64,000 bases of DNA from the NCBI RefSeq assembly GCF_027497995.1, contig NZ_JAODBT010000004.1, forward strand, positions 62,001-126,000. The letters are read 5' to 3'. Every line of letters starts with the position of its first letter. The stretch's first letter is position 1. The notes beneath the pieces were generated by a model, which saw only the letters and a list, made by a program, of their open reading frames with translations, was not told where the DNA came from and made no database searches. This document shows positions 15,208 through 23,945 of this stretch, in pieces. The position numbers and the translations under genes were made by a program. This DNA is from Stenotrophomonas sp. Iso1 (GTDB lineage: Bacteria > Pseudomonadota > Gammaproteobacteria > Xanthomonadales > Xanthomonadaceae).

Positions 15208-15939
15208 ATGGCCGATAGCCCCGCCCGTCGTCACATGCAGCGCGTGCTGGCGGCGAAAGCCGCCGCCGGCAACGGTAGCAACCAACTGATGCCCGGCACC
15301 GGCATCTACGAACAGATGATGTTGCAGTTGGCATCGGATCGCGGCCGCCTGAAGCAGATCCAGTCCGGCGAGGGCAAGGCGCAGCTGAAGGTGCAGCTGT
15401 TGCCAGCCTACGACGCGTACATCGAGGGCGTGCTCGATGCCGGTCAAGGTGCCGCCGATGAAGTCGTCACCACGGTGATGCTGTGGAACATCGATGCCGG
15501 GCGCTACGCAGAGGGCATGCGTGTGGCCGAGTACGTGCTGCGGCACAACCTGGCCATGCCGGACCGCTTCGAGCGCACCACCGGCTGCGTAGTGGCCGAA
15601 GAAGTCGCCGAGGTCGCACTGAACGCCCTGCGTGCCGAGACAGAGTTCGATCCTGCCGTACTGGATCAGGCCATGATCATCACCGAAGGCCAGGACATGC
15701 CCGACCAGGTGCGCGCCAAGCTGCTGTTGGCCCGCTCGCGGTGGATCCTGAAAGCCATCGCCAAGGCCAGCGATGAACCGCAGGACGGTCAGCCGTTCGA
15801 CCCGGCGCCACAACTCAACTTCGCAATTGAATCCCTGCGCCGTGCCATCCAGTTGCATGACGGATGCGGCGGCAAGAAGGATCTGGAAAGCGCCGAGCGC
15901 CTTCTGAAGAAACACATGGCCAGCCAGCTCACCGGCTGA
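15208..15939 (+). CDS. M: Terminase endonuclease (small) subunit, P2 gpM
   Basis: This 243-residue protein cuts the phage concatemer at cos together with gpP. Family features are the basic start SPARRHMQRVLAAKAA, the helical middle QVQLLPAYDAYIEGVLDAG-like segment, VMLWNIDAGRYAEGMRVAEY, and the C-terminal ESLRRAIQLHDGCGGKKDLE block. I chose ATG 15208, 4 bp after the capsid stop. It is in the expected O-N-M-L order. Confidence 0.95.
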   Translation: MADSPARRHMQRVLAAKAAAGNGSNQLMPGTGIYEQMMLQLASDRGRLKQIQSGEGKAQLKVQLLPAYDAYIEGVLDAGQGAADEVVTTVMLWNIDAGRYAEGMRVAEYVLRHNLAMPDRFERTTGCVVAEEVAEVALNALRAETEFDPAVLDQAMIITEGQDMPDQVRAKLLLARSRWILKAIAKASDEPQDGQPFDPAPQLNFAIESLRRAIQLHDGCGGKKDLESAERLLKKHMASQLTG

Positions 15940-16044
15940 GTCATTCACCGAGCGTCCCCGCAACCCCGCCGGCTCGGGGCTGATCCGAAAGAAATCTCTC
16001 CCTTTCGGTGACGCCCCGACCACCGGCGATTTATCGAGATCCTC

Positions 16045-16512
16045 ATGAGCGGTTTGGTAGCCAACGCATCACCAGCGAAGCAGGAACCGGATGTGACATC
16101 GGGTGCGTTCTGGCCTGCCATCGTCATGCCCTCCCTACGGGCGGCGGTGCGGCTCACCGGCGATGTCACGAACGAGCGTCTGCGCGCGGCCGTGGTCGGT
16201 GCCGTGATTGCGGTCAACGACGAACTGGCAACGTGGAGCGAAGCCCAGCAAGACAAAGGCCACGCAACGATGGATGCCATTCCGTCGCCACTGATCGACG
16301 GCAACTCGCGCCTGGTGCAGCTCTACCTGCGGGCGGTCTATTGCGCCACCACCGTGGAACTGCACGAACGCTTCCGCTCCTACGACGCTACGGCACAGGG
16401 TAACCAACGCGCCGATGACCTGACGCCGACCATTGATGAAATGCGTAGGGATCTGCGTTACGCCATCAGCGACGTACTGGGCACGCGGCGCGTGACCGTG
16501 GAACTGATCTGA
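16045..16512 (+). CDS. L: Head completion/stabilisation protein, P2 gpL
   Basis: A 155-residue protein that seals the filled capsid and forms the connector for tail attachment. The segments FWPAIVMPSLRAAVRLTGDV, AAVVGAVIAVNDELATW, RLVQLYLRAVYCATTVELHE and IDEMRRDLRYAISDVLG match the family. It overlaps the gpX start by one base (TGATG at 16510). A 105-bp gap before it has no further gene. Confidence 0.94.
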   Translation: MSGLVANASPAKQEPDVTSGAFWPAIVMPSLRAAVRLTGDVTNERLRAAVVGAVIAVNDELATWSEAQQDKGHATMDAIPSPLIDGNSRLVQLYLRAVYCATTVELHERFRSYDATAQGNQRADDLTPTIDEMRRDLRYAISDVLGTRRVTVELI

Positions 16513-16727
16513 TGCGTGTCTATGCGCAGCAGGGCGACACCATCGACGCCCTTTGCCACCGACACCTGGGCAGGACGGCCGGCATGGTCGAGCAGGTGCT
16601 CGAACTGAACTACGGCATCAGCTTGCACGGGCCAATCCTGCCCATGGGAACAGCGGTCGAACTTCCCGCTCCCTCACCCCTCACCAGCGGCGCCGTTGCG
16701 CGCCCCCTCCTTCAGCTTTGGGATTGA
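16512..16727 (+). CDS. X: Tail protein X, LysM-like
   Basis: A 71-residue protein with the family signature MRVYAQQGDTIDALCHRHLGR and LELNYGISLHGPILPMGTAVELP, a LysM-like fold found at the tail end of P2-like and Mu-like virions. Its start overlaps the gpL stop. It is followed directly by the lysis genes, as in P2. Confidence 0.94.
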   Translation: MRVYAQQGDTIDALCHRHLGRTAGMVEQVLELNYGISLHGPILPMGTAVELPAPSPLTSGAVARPLLQLWD

Positions 16728-16729
16728 CG

Positions 16730-17074
16730 ATGACCGAACCAACCTCAACCGGCAGCATGGTCGCACTGGCAACCAGCGTGGGACTGGCATCGCTGCTGCC
16801 CGGCATCGACGGCGACGCCCTGATCGGCGCTTTCGCAGGCGCGACGCTCTTTGTCGTCTCGGCGAAGGATCTGACATTGTGGAAGCGCTTTGTGTATCTG
16901 GCCATCAGCGTTGTGGGCGGCTACCTCGGCGGTTCGGAGGTAATGCGCAAGCTGTCCCTTGAATCGTCCGGCCTCGCCGCCTTCTTCAGCGCGGCTTGCA
17001 TCATCACGATCACGCTTGCGCTGATCGAGCGCAGCGCCGGAACCCGTTTCTTCGGTGGAGATCGCAATGGCTAA
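16730..17074 (+). CDS. Putative holin, first of two
   Basis: A 114-residue membrane protein with three hydrophobic stretches: about 12-52, 58-78 and 88-104 (GLAAFFSAACIITITLALIE). Size, position between gpX and the endolysin, and topology fit a class I-type holin or holin-like protein that permeabilises the inner membrane at lysis. A glycine-rich loop (GGYLGGSE) lies between the second and third segments. It overlaps the next membrane gene by 8 bp; one of the pair may be an antiholin. Confidence 0.75.
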   Translation: MTEPTSTGSMVALATSVGLASLLPGIDGDALIGAFAGATLFVVSAKDLTLWKRFVYLAISVVGGYLGGSEVMRKLSLESSGLAAFFSAACIITITLALIERSAGTRFFGGDRNG

Positions 17075-17345
17075 CAACCTCCTGAACACCGCCACCTTCA
17101 TTGCCAGCTTGGCGATCTGCATTCGCCTGCTGACCTACTGCCCCGTGCCGCACGCACGCCACCGCCCCGGCGTTGGTTGGTGCGCCTGGCTGCTGATCAT
17201 CTGCACCGGCGGCCAAGCCCTGCATATCCTGCTGTTCGGATCGCGCACCACCGTCAGCATCTGGCAGCTGGGTGTGTTGCTTGTGCTGCTTGTTGTCACC
17301 TATCGCGCACGGGGAAACGTCGCGCGCCTGCTGCGAGTCGATTGA
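17067..17345 (+). CDS. Putative holin or antiholin, second of two
   Basis: A 92-residue membrane protein with three hydrophobic segments: about 4-22, 37-58 and 62-80 (LGVLLVLLVVTYRA). It resembles the small three-helix phage holin family found before the endolysin in P2-like phages. Its ATG at 17067 lies inside the previous holin-like gene and its stop is 2 bp before the endolysin, so the three are translationally linked. Which protein forms the lethal hole cannot be told from sequence. Confidence 0.75.
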   Translation: MANNLLNTATFIASLAICIRLLTYCPVPHARHRPGVGWCAWLLIICTGGQALHILLFGSRTTVSIWQLGVLLVLLVVTYRARGNVARLLRVD

Positions 17346-17347
17346 CC

Positions 17348-17986
17348 ATGCTTACTGCCATCCAGCTATCCCAGATCATGCAATGCCCACTGCCCCGAGC
17401 CCAGCGCTGGGTGGCACCGCTCAATGCTGCCATGCGTCGCTTCGGTATCAACACGCCCTTGCGCGTCGCTCACTTCCTCGCCCAGGTGGGCCACGAAAGC
17501 CTGAGTCTGTCGCGCGTAGAGGAATCTCTCAGCTACAGCCGCCCGCGCCTGGTGGAAGTGTTCGGCCACCGCATCGCCAGCACCGAAGCCGCGGCGTTTG
17601 TGCAGCAGCCGGCGAAACTCGGCAACCGCGTCTATGCCAACCGCAATGGCAACGGGAGCGAAGCCAGCGGCGACGGCTACCTCTACCGTGGACGTGGCCC
17701 CATGCAGCACACGGGACGCCGCAACTATCAGCGCATGGGGGAATTGATCGGTGAGCCGCTTGAACAGCAGCCAGCCCTCCTGATCGAGCCGGAGATCGGT
17801 GCCATGGCCGCTGCCGCCTTCTGGAAGGATGCAGGCCTCAACGCCTATGCAGACCGCCGCGACGTGCTGGCTGTGAGCCGTGTCATCAATCTGGGCAGCG
17901 CCAAGGCGCGCAGCACGCCCAATGGCATGGCCGACCGCACCGAGCGCACGCGCCGCGCTCTGCAGGTGCTGGGGGTGGCTGCCTGA
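17348..17986 (+). CDS. Endolysin, glycoside hydrolase family 19 (chitinase-like lysozyme)
   Basis: A 212-residue peptidoglycan hydrolase. The GH19 core is clear: FLAQVGHESLSLSRVEESLSYS with the likely catalytic Glu50 and Glu59, then GDGYLYRGRGPMQHTGRRNY, and AAFWKDAGLNAYADRRDV. It has no signal peptide, so it needs a holin to reach the wall. The C-terminus RTRRALQVLG is typical of phage enzymes of this group. It overlaps the Rz start by one base (TGATG). Confidence 0.93.
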   Translation: MLTAIQLSQIMQCPLPRAQRWVAPLNAAMRRFGINTPLRVAHFLAQVGHESLSLSRVEESLSYSRPRLVEVFGHRIASTEAAAFVQQPAKLGNRVYANRNGNGSEASGDGYLYRGRGPMQHTGRRNYQRMGELIGEPLEQQPALLIEPEIGAMAAAAFWKDAGLNAYADRRDVLAVSRVINLGSAKARSTPNGMADRTERTRRALQVLGVAA

Positions 17987-18510
17987 TGAACCGCATCATT
18001 GCCCTGTTGGTGCTGGTGTTGACCATCGGCAGCCTAGCCACGTGCCAACAGCAGCGCATCGGCCGCGCGAAAAAGGCATTGAACGAGGCCATCGCCATCA
18101 ATGAAGACAACAAGGCCACGCTGGCCACTATCGAGCAGCAGTTACAGCTCGCTCGTTCTGAAACCAAGGTCGTGACCAAGTACGTGGATCGCGTGCAAGT
18201 CGTGCGTGAGCGCGGCGCGACCATCACAAAGGAAGTTCCTGTCTATGTCACTGCGCAAGCTGATGCTGCCTGTCCTGTTCCTGTTGGCTTCGTGCGCATC
18301 CACGACGCAGCCGCCCAAGGCACCGACCTGGCCGGATCCGCCGGAGATCCTGATGCGCCCGCCGCAGGAATTGCGCTCTCTACCGTCGCCGACACCGTCG
18401 CAGACAACTACACCGCCTGTCACGCCAACGCCGAACAGGTAGTCGGGCTGCAGGGCTACATCGCCGAGCTGCACGCTGCTATGCGTACCCAGCAGGAGGG
18501 CAAGCGGTGA
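17986..18510 (+). CDS. Inner-membrane spanin, Rz/LysB-like
   Basis: A 174-residue protein with an N-terminal membrane anchor (IIALLVLVLTIGSLATC) followed by a long helical periplasmic region with coiled-coil character (residues 25-75, KKALNEAIAINEDNKATLAT). This is the i-spanin layout; with its outer-membrane partner it fuses the two membranes in the last lysis step. A cysteine pair (ACPVP and TACHAN) lies in the C-terminal half. The partner Rz1 is encoded inside it in another frame. Confidence 0.85.
   Translation: MNRIIALLVLVLTIGSLATCQQQRIGRAKKALNEAIAINEDNKATLATIEQQLQLARSETKVVTKYVDRVQVVRERGATITKEVPVYVTAQADAACPVPVGFVRIHDAAAQGTDLAGSAGDPDAPAAGIALSTVADTVADNYTACHANAEQVVGLQGYIAELHAAMRTQQEGKR
18245..18442 (+). 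CDS. Outer-membrane spanin lipoprotein, Rz1/LysC-like, nested inside Rz
   Basis: A 65-residue protein wholly inside the Rz gene in a different frame. It begins with a lipoprotein signal (MSLRKLMLPVLFLLASCAS), lipobox LASC with the modified Cys at about 17, and continues as a Pro-rich chain (PPKAPTWPDPPEI, SPTPSQTTTPPVTPTPN). That is the classic o-spanin design. A fully embedded Rz1 is known in lambda-like and P2-like phages. I chose ATG 18245 because the lipobox fixes the start. Confidence 0.88.
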   Translation: MSLRKLMLPVLFLLASCASTTQPPKAPTWPDPPEILMRPPQELRSLPSPTPSQTTTPPVTPTPNR

Positions 18511-18992
18511 AGAAGCCGGCCGCCCTGCGCGCGCACCTACTGGCTGCGTGTCCTGTATTGGAACAGAACCCCGACCGGTTGCTTGTGTTTGTCGACAAGG
18601 GCCACATCGCGGCCACCTACGCCCCAAGCCTGTCGTTCCAGTACCAGTACGAGCTGGAAATGATCGTGACGGACTTCGTCGGTGGCCCGGAAGCCATCAT
18701 GGTGCCGCTGCTGCAGTGGCTTACCCGGCACCAACCCGAGTTGCTGGCCAACCCCGCTACGCGCGGGCAAATCGGCTTCGAGGCTGACGTGCTGGCCGGC
18801 GACCTGGTGGATCTGTCGCTGAAGCTGACATTGAGCGAGCGTGTCGTCCTCACGCGCGGTGACAATGGTGCTCTGGTGCTGGAATTCCCGCCGGAGCCGC
18901 TATTCGATGACGGCCACGGAGACATCCTTCGCGGCGGCGACATCGCCATCGACGGTGTGGTGGTAGGTCAACTACCGGCCATGAACGAATGA
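18507..18992 (+). CDS. R: Tail completion protein, P2 gpR
   Basis: A 161-residue protein with the gpR hallmarks KPAALRAHLLAACPVLEQNP, ATYAPSLSFQYQYELEMIV and a C-terminal GGDIAIDGVVVGQLPAMNE. It is needed for tail-head joining. It overlaps Rz at its start and gpS at its end (ATGA), keeping the late operon closely packed. Confidence 0.93.
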   Translation: MKKPAALRAHLLAACPVLEQNPDRLLVFVDKGHIAATYAPSLSFQYQYELEMIVTDFVGGPEAIMVPLLQWLTRHQPELLANPATRGQIGFEADVLAGDLVDLSLKLTLSERVVLTRGDNGALVLEFPPEPLFDDGHGDILRGGDIAIDGVVVGQLPAMNE

Positions 18993-19456
18993 CCGATGAC
19001 CTGCAGCGCCTTGAGGATTGGGCGGGGCCGCTGCTGCGCCAGCTGCAGCCTGCCCAGCGCACACGACTGAGCCGCGCCATCGGTACCGCCCTGCGTCGCA
19101 GCCAGCAGAAGCGGATCGCCGCACAGCAGAATCCGGATGGCTCGCCCTACGCACCCCGGCGCCCGGCTACGCCGCGCCGTGCGAAGGCCGGCAGCATCAA
19201 GCGCCGCGCCATGTTCGCCAAGATCCGACAAGCCAAACACCTGCGGATCCGCGCCACGCCACAGGACGTGACCGTGGGCTTCATGGGCCGCGTGACACGC
19301 ATCGCCCAGGTGCATCAAGAAGGCCGCACCGACAGCGTCAGCCGTGGCGGCCCGCGCGTCACCTACGCCCGCCGCGAGCTGTTGGGTTTCAGCGCCGCCG
19401 ATGAGCAGTTGGTGCACGAGCTGATTCTCGATCATCTGGGCAATCAAACGCTGTAG
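18989..19456 (+). CDS. S: Tail completion/virion morphogenesis protein, P2 gpS
   Basis: A 155-residue basic protein of the phage virion morphogenesis family. Diagnostic pieces are LRRSQQKRIAAQQNPDGSPY with the following APRRPA, and RRELLGFSAADEQLVHELI at the C-terminus. It works with gpR in tail completion. The start overlaps the gpR stop. Confidence 0.93.
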   Translation: MTDDLQRLEDWAGPLLRQLQPAQRTRLSRAIGTALRRSQQKRIAAQQNPDGSPYAPRRPATPRRAKAGSIKRRAMFAKIRQAKHLRIRATPQDVTVGFMGRVTRIAQVHQEGRTDSVSRGGPRVTYARRELLGFSAADEQLVHELILDHLGNQTL

Positions 19457-19537
19457 GGCACCGTTCTACGGACTGCGCCAACGCACGCCACGCGCGCGCG
19501 ATGCGAGCCTGCAGGTATCCCCTGATCAGGCCTCGCC

Positions 19538-20530
19538 GTGTCCACCTTTACCGCAGTCGATCTTTCAAAACTGCCCCTGCCCGACGTGTTCGAGCAGCTA
19601 TCCTTCGAGGACATCTTCGGCGAGCGCGTGAGTACCTTCCGCCAGCTGATGCCCGACTTCGACGCCTTGGTCGAATCCGATCCGATCTACAAGCTGTTGC
19701 AGAACGGCGCTTACAACGAGCTGACGTTGCGTGCCCAATTCAACCAGCGCGCCAAAGCGCTATTCCTTGCCACGGCACAGGGCGCCGACCTGGACAACTT
19801 TGCCGTGCCCTTCGGCGTTCAACGGCAGCTTCTGGAAAAGGGAGACCCGCAGAGCGGCACCGCTGACGTTTACGAAGATGATGTCGCCTTTCGACGCCGC
19901 ATCCAGTTGTCACCTGAAGGGCTTTCGGTTGCCGGCCCGGAGGGCGCCTACATCTTCCACACACTCGGCGCCGATGCGCGCGTAGTCGATGCCAGCGCAG
20001 CCAGCCCAGAGCCGGATGACATCAAGGCTCTGGTGATGCAGATCCTCGCCACGCACGGCGCGGCCGAAGCGCTGGTAGCGGCCATGACGGCGGCGCTTAA
20101 CGCGGCCACGTGGCCGGGCAGCGTGATCGTGTCGGTGCTGACTCGCGAAGGCGACGGCGCCGCATCGCCCGAGGTGATTGCAGCGGTGACGTCTGCTCTG
20201 ACCAGCGAAGACGTCCGCCCCCTGACCGACCACGTCACCGTAGCGTCGGCCCAGATCCTGCCCTATACCGTTGATGCCGACCTCTACACATTCGACGGCC
20301 CCGACGCGCAGGTCGTGATCAACGAGGCCCGACGCCGCCTCTCCGACTTCCAGCGCGAGGCGCACCGGCTGGGTCGCGATGTGCCGCTCTCGGCCATCTA
20401 CGCCACCCTGCACGCCGAAGGTGTCCAGCGCGTGGTGCTGCGTGCGCCAGCGGCGTCCGTCGTCGTCAATCGAACGCAGGCGGCTTTTTGCACAAGCGTG
20501 GTGATCAACCACGCGGGCACCGATGAGTAG
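19538..20530 (+). CDS. J: Baseplate assembly protein, P2 gpJ
   Basis: A 330-residue wedge protein of the Mu gp47/P2 gpJ family, forming the baseplate edge that opens on contact with the host. The GTG start gives STFTAVDLSKLPLPDVFEQL; then FNQRAKALFLATAQGADLDN, FRRRIQLSPEGLSVAGPEGA and a C-terminal AEGVQRVVLRAP segment. Here gpJ follows gpS directly, whereas in P2 gpV and gpW come first. An 80-bp gap precedes it. Confidence 0.94.
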   Translation: MSTFTAVDLSKLPLPDVFEQLSFEDIFGERVSTFRQLMPDFDALVESDPIYKLLQNGAYNELTLRAQFNQRAKALFLATAQGADLDNFAVPFGVQRQLLEKGDPQSGTADVYEDDVAFRRRIQLSPEGLSVAGPEGAYIFHTLGADARVVDASAASPEPDDIKALVMQILATHGAAEALVAAMTAALNAATWPGSVIVSVLTREGDGAASPEVIAAVTSALTSEDVRPLTDHVTVASAQILPYTVDADLYTFDGPDAQVVINEARRRLSDFQREAHRLGRDVPLSAIYATLHAEGVQRVVLRAPAASVVVNRTQAAFCTSVVINHAGTDE

Positions 20531-21077
20531 TCCGCCTTCTCTGCTTCCCCCGAATGCTTCGGCATTGGAACGGGCCGTGGCAGCGGCAGAGGCGCGGATT
20601 CTGCGCATGGTCATGCTCCATGCACTGCTGAAGGATCCATACCGCTGTCCCGAAAAATTCCTTCCATGGCTGGCGTGGGAGCTTTCCCTCGACACGTGGG
20701 ACAGCGCGTGGCCGCTTCATATCAAACGCCAGCGCATCGCCAGCGCCATCGATATTCAGCGCCACAAGGGCACTGCCGGCAGCGTCCGTGACGTCATCGA
20801 ATCCTTCGGCGGCAGCGTGGTCATCCGCGAGTGGTGGGAAATACAACCGCACGGGCCGCCACACAGCTTCGAACTGTTGCTGATCCTCTCAGGCCGCCCT
20901 GGCGTTCAAGCGTCTGCGAAGTACGTCGAGGACGTTATTGCCGAAGTGAACCGCACCAAGCCGGTGCGTTCCTATTTCACATTCACGCAGGGCGCCGAGT
21001 TCGAGGGCCAGATCGGCCTAGTCGGCGCGATTCGTCCGGCTGTCTATCGCCGCCTGCAACTGACCACTGAGGTTTGA
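20523..21077 (+). CDS. I: Tail protein I, baseplate component
   Basis: A 184-residue baseplate protein. The signature LHALLKDPYRCPEKFLPWLA, then WELSLDTWDSAWP, IQRHKGTAGSVRDVIESFGG and AEVNRTKPVRSYFTF are family-typical. It links gpJ to the tail fibre. It overlaps the gpJ 3' end by 8 bp and is followed by the fibre gene after 4 bp. Confidence 0.94.
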   Translation: MSSPPSLLPPNASALERAVAAAEARILRMVMLHALLKDPYRCPEKFLPWLAWELSLDTWDSAWPLHIKRQRIASAIDIQRHKGTAGSVRDVIESFGGSVVIREWWEIQPHGPPHSFELLLILSGRPGVQASAKYVEDVIAEVNRTKPVRSYFTFTQGAEFEGQIGLVGAIRPAVYRRLQLTTEV

Positions 21078-21081
21078 CCTG

Positions 21082-22650
21082 ATGCGTGTGGTATTCACCC
21101 CCGAGGGCCGCGCCGAGATCATCAACGCGCAGAACACCGGCACCAAGTCGGTGCTGGTGACGCAGATCGGCGTGACTGAGCAAGCCTTTGTCCCCAACCC
21201 CGAAGGCGGCTATCTGACGCTTCCGGGCGAACGTAAGCGTCTGACCACGTTCGCCGGCTCGGCCGTCGCTAGCGATGTCATCCATGTGAGCATGCGCGAC
21301 GACAGCGACGACAAATACAGCCTGTATGGGATCGGACTGTACTTGGACACGGGCACCCTGCTGTGCGTCTACTCCCAGCCCGACGTCATCTTGGAGAAGT
21401 CCCCCCAAGCGATGATGCTGCTGGCAGTTGACATGATGCTGACCGACATCGACGCGGCATCCATCGTGTTCGGTAGTACCGAGTTCCTAAACCCGCCCGC
21501 CACCACTGAGGTGCAGGGCGTCGTGGAGCTGGCCACCGATGCCGAGGCCATCACCGGTAAGGACACGTGGCGCGCACTGACGGCGAGCAATCTGCTGGCT
21601 GTGCTTAATGAACGATTCGGCATCGGCGCCCCTACTGCCTTCGCAAAAAAGATTCTGGCAGCCGCCACGGCAGCAGCAGTGCGGAACCTCCTCGAACTCA
21701 AGGGTGCGGCGCTGGTCGACACCGGCCATGGCAACAACCTCGACGCCGACCTGCTCGATGGCCGGCACGGGGAGCACTACCTCGACTGGCGCAATTTCTC
21801 CAACGTTCCGCGCACCTTCTTCATGCCCGGCCAGGTCGTGTTGCTGGCCAACATCACAGCGCCAATCGGCCTGCTGCCATGCGACGGTCGGGAGGTACTT
21901 CGCAACGACTATCCGGCGCTGTTTGCCGCCATTGGAACGCGCTACGGCGGAGGCAACGGTACCACCACGTTCAATCTTCCAAACGTCGAAGCCGACACCG
22001 TTCCCGTCCACACCAGTGATGTCGCCAAAGTAGGCCAACGGACTGTCGGTGCGGTTATCTCTCACAACCATAGCGCCAGTTCAGCGGGGGCAGGTACTCA
22101 TGCCCACGGGTCCAGTAGCGCGGAATCAGGATGGCATGACCATGTTGCATCGAGTGGCGCCGGCGGCGGTCATGCTCACGGCGCCTCAGCCTCCGCTGTC
22201 GCCGACCATACCCACAGCGCGTGGACGGATGCACAGGGCAACCACGCCCATTCCGGTAACACGTCAGGCGACGGTGCCCACGCACACACCCTGGGTAGCT
22301 TCATCGCGCGCTACCAGTTCGGCAGCTCTTTGGGCTTACATGAGAACAACACTGGGAGCGTCGGCACCAACTCGACCGGACACCACGCGCATACGCTCAC
22401 TACGAATACGACAGGCAACCACTCACACAACATCGGCATGAATGGCGCGGGCGGTCACAGCCATACGATCTCGGTCGCAGCGGCACCGGCTCATTCCCAT
22501 CCGGTTTCCGTTAACTACAACGGCGTGCATGTCCACGCGATCACTGTTCACGCTGTCGGTGACCACGCCCATGCCATCACCGTTAACGCCAATGGTGGAG
22601 CAGCGAACCTCCCCGCCGGCATTCGCATGCGCTACTTCATCGCGTTCTAA
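21082..22650 (+). CDS. H: Tail fibre protein H with collar domain and His-rich receptor-binding repeats
   Basis: The 522-residue fibre has an N-terminal phage tail-fibre domain (MRVVFTPEGRAEIINAQNTG), VQGVVELATDAEAITGKD in the middle, and a tail-collar domain (about 250-305, ITAPIGLLPCDGREVLRND). Residues 325-510 are a run of His-x-His motifs spaced 8-12 residues apart in Gly/Ser/Ala/Thr sequence (THAHG, HAHG, HTHS, HAHS, HAHT, HSHN, HSHP, HAHA). Such repeats bind metal ions and stiffen the trimeric needle of T4- and lambda-type fibres. The C-terminus AGIRMRYFIAF is typical of collar-type fibres. It determines host range. Confidence 0.9.
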   Translation: MRVVFTPEGRAEIINAQNTGTKSVLVTQIGVTEQAFVPNPEGGYLTLPGERKRLTTFAGSAVASDVIHVSMRDDSDDKYSLYGIGLYLDTGTLLCVYSQPDVILEKSPQAMMLLAVDMMLTDIDAASIVFGSTEFLNPPATTEVQGVVELATDAEAITGKDTWRALTASNLLAVLNERFGIGAPTAFAKKILAAATAAAVRNLLELKGAALVDTGHGNNLDADLLDGRHGEHYLDWRNFSNVPRTFFMPGQVVLLANITAPIGLLPCDGREVLRNDYPALFAAIGTRYGGGNGTTTFNLPNVEADTVPVHTSDVAKVGQRTVGAVISHNHSASSAGAGTHAHGSSSAESGWHDHVASSGAGGGHAHGASASAVADHTHSAWTDAQGNHAHSGNTSGDGAHAHTLGSFIARYQFGSSLGLHENNTGSVGTNSTGHHAHTLTTNTTGNHSHNIGMNGAGGHSHTISVAAAPAHSHPVSVNYNGVHVHAITVHAVGDHAHAITVNANGGAANLPAGIRMRYFIAF

Positions 22651-22660
22651 GGAATCCCCC

Positions 22661-23257
22661 ATGACACAAGAAACTGCGATCACGACCGCGCATTCCTTTG
22701 ACCCTGTCACACGCGAGTACGTGTTGCCCGTCAAGGTCTACAGCGACGGCAACGGCGGCTGGTTGCTGCCGGATAACACCGTGCTCGCCAAACCCAAACG
22801 CGCCACGGTTGAACTCGAAGCGTTGCGGTTGAACGCAACTGGCAAGGCGTGGGAGATCGTGCCCGACTACCGCCGCCGGATGCTCTGGGACAAGGCCACC
22901 GCTGCAGTCGCTGCAAATGATCTGCAACTCGGCCAAGTGCCCGCTGCCGGCGCAACACACCTGCCACCCCTTCCGATCCCCACAGGGGCGCCACAGCGCA
23001 ACGCCTGGAATGCGCGCAACGGCTCATGGGGGCTGGTGCCGGACTACAGCGCAATCCAGCTCTACGAGAAAGCCAGCGGGCAACACGCCGCACCGTTGGA
23101 GGCCGGCACCGCCCTGCCGCCGCACCTGACAGACATCGCGCCGCCCCGGGATCAGCCCGGCCCATGGGTGTTCGTGGATGCAGACGGCATGTGGATCCTT
23201 GCCCCTGCCCCAGCAGAACCGGATCCCACGCCCATCCACGGCGAGGCCGACGCGTGA
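22661..23257 (+). CDS. Tail fibre assembly protein
   Basis: A 198-residue protein following the fibre gene, as fibre assembly chaperones do. It has two similar halves: SFDPVTREYVLP, GGWLLPDNT and WEIVPDYRRRMLWDKAT, then NGSWGLVPDYSAIQLYEKA. W-x-L/I-V-P-D-Y repeats of this type occur in fibre-assembly and fibre-associated proteins. It ends four bases into the gpV gene (GTGA overlap at 23254). Confidence 0.7.
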   Translation: MTQETAITTAHSFDPVTREYVLPVKVYSDGNGGWLLPDNTVLAKPKRATVELEALRLNATGKAWEIVPDYRRRMLWDKATAAVAANDLQLGQVPAAGATHLPPLPIPTGAPQRNAWNARNGSWGLVPDYSAIQLYEKASGQHAAPLEAGTALPPHLTDIAPPRDQPGPWVFVDADGMWILAPAPAEPDPTPIHGEADA

Positions 23258-23823
23258 GCCAGCGACGGGAACTGCCGGCAGAGGTATCTAACCTGATCCG
23301 CACCGGCAGCGTGACGGCCTTGCAGACCAGCCCGCCGCGCGTGCGGGTACGCACCGGTGAGATAGAGACGGATTGGCTCCGCTGGGGCGAGCGGCGCGCC
23401 GGCGCCAATGCCAAGACCTGGTCGCCCCCTTCCGTCGGCGAACAGGTCGTTCTGCTGTGCCCTGAAGGTGACATCGGGCAAGCCATCGCCGTGTGTAGTC
23501 TCTACAGCGATTCCCAGCCAGCGCCGGCTGACGTGGCAACCGTCGAACGCACGGTGTACGGCGATGGATCCGTGGTCGAATTCGATGTCGCAACGTCCAC
23601 GCTGACCGTCAATGTGGGCCAAGGGCGCGTTGTGGTGAACTGCGACGCGGCCACCGTCACCGCCGCTTCGACTGTCGAACTGGATACGCCGCAGGTGCAT
23701 TGCACGGGCAAGGTCAGCATCACCGAAGAAGCCACCATCGAGTCAGCTGCAAGCGGTGTGTTCCGTAGCCAAGACGGAAAGACAGTAACCGTGGTTAAAG
23801 GCATCGTGACCAAGATTCAGTAA
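23254..23823 (+). CDS. V: Baseplate spike protein, P2 gpV
   Basis: A 189-residue central spike. It starts at GTG 23254, overlapping the previous stop. It shows the OB-fold region RTGSVTALQTSPPRVRVRTG and EIETDWLRWGERRAGANA, then KTWSPPSVGEQVVLLCPEGD, and a C-terminal beta-helix stretch with repeating VEFDVATSTLTVNVG, AATVTAASTVELDTP and KVSITEEATIESAASGVF strands. This spike pierces the outer membrane. In P2 gpV comes before gpJ; here it follows the fibre genes. Confidence 0.92.
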   Translation: MSQRRELPAEVSNLIRTGSVTALQTSPPRVRVRTGEIETDWLRWGERRAGANAKTWSPPSVGEQVVLLCPEGDIGQAIAVCSLYSDSQPAPADVATVERTVYGDGSVVEFDVATSTLTVNVGQGRVVVNCDAATVTAASTVELDTPQVHCTGKVSITEEATIESAASGVFRSQDGKTVTVVKGIVTKIQ

Positions 23824-23945
23824 GCACTGCTTTTACAGGCCAAAGGCAGTGGCGCAAGGCGCATCACCGCCGACCATGAAGGCATGGAACATGCCTTGAC
23901 CATCTTCGCCGCAGCTGCGCGCGCATCCACCAACGGTGATGCGCC

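Noticed and set aside
13881..15209. Long minus-strand frame of about 440 codons
   Set aside because: Antisense to scaffold and capsid genes O and N, which match P2 families throughout.
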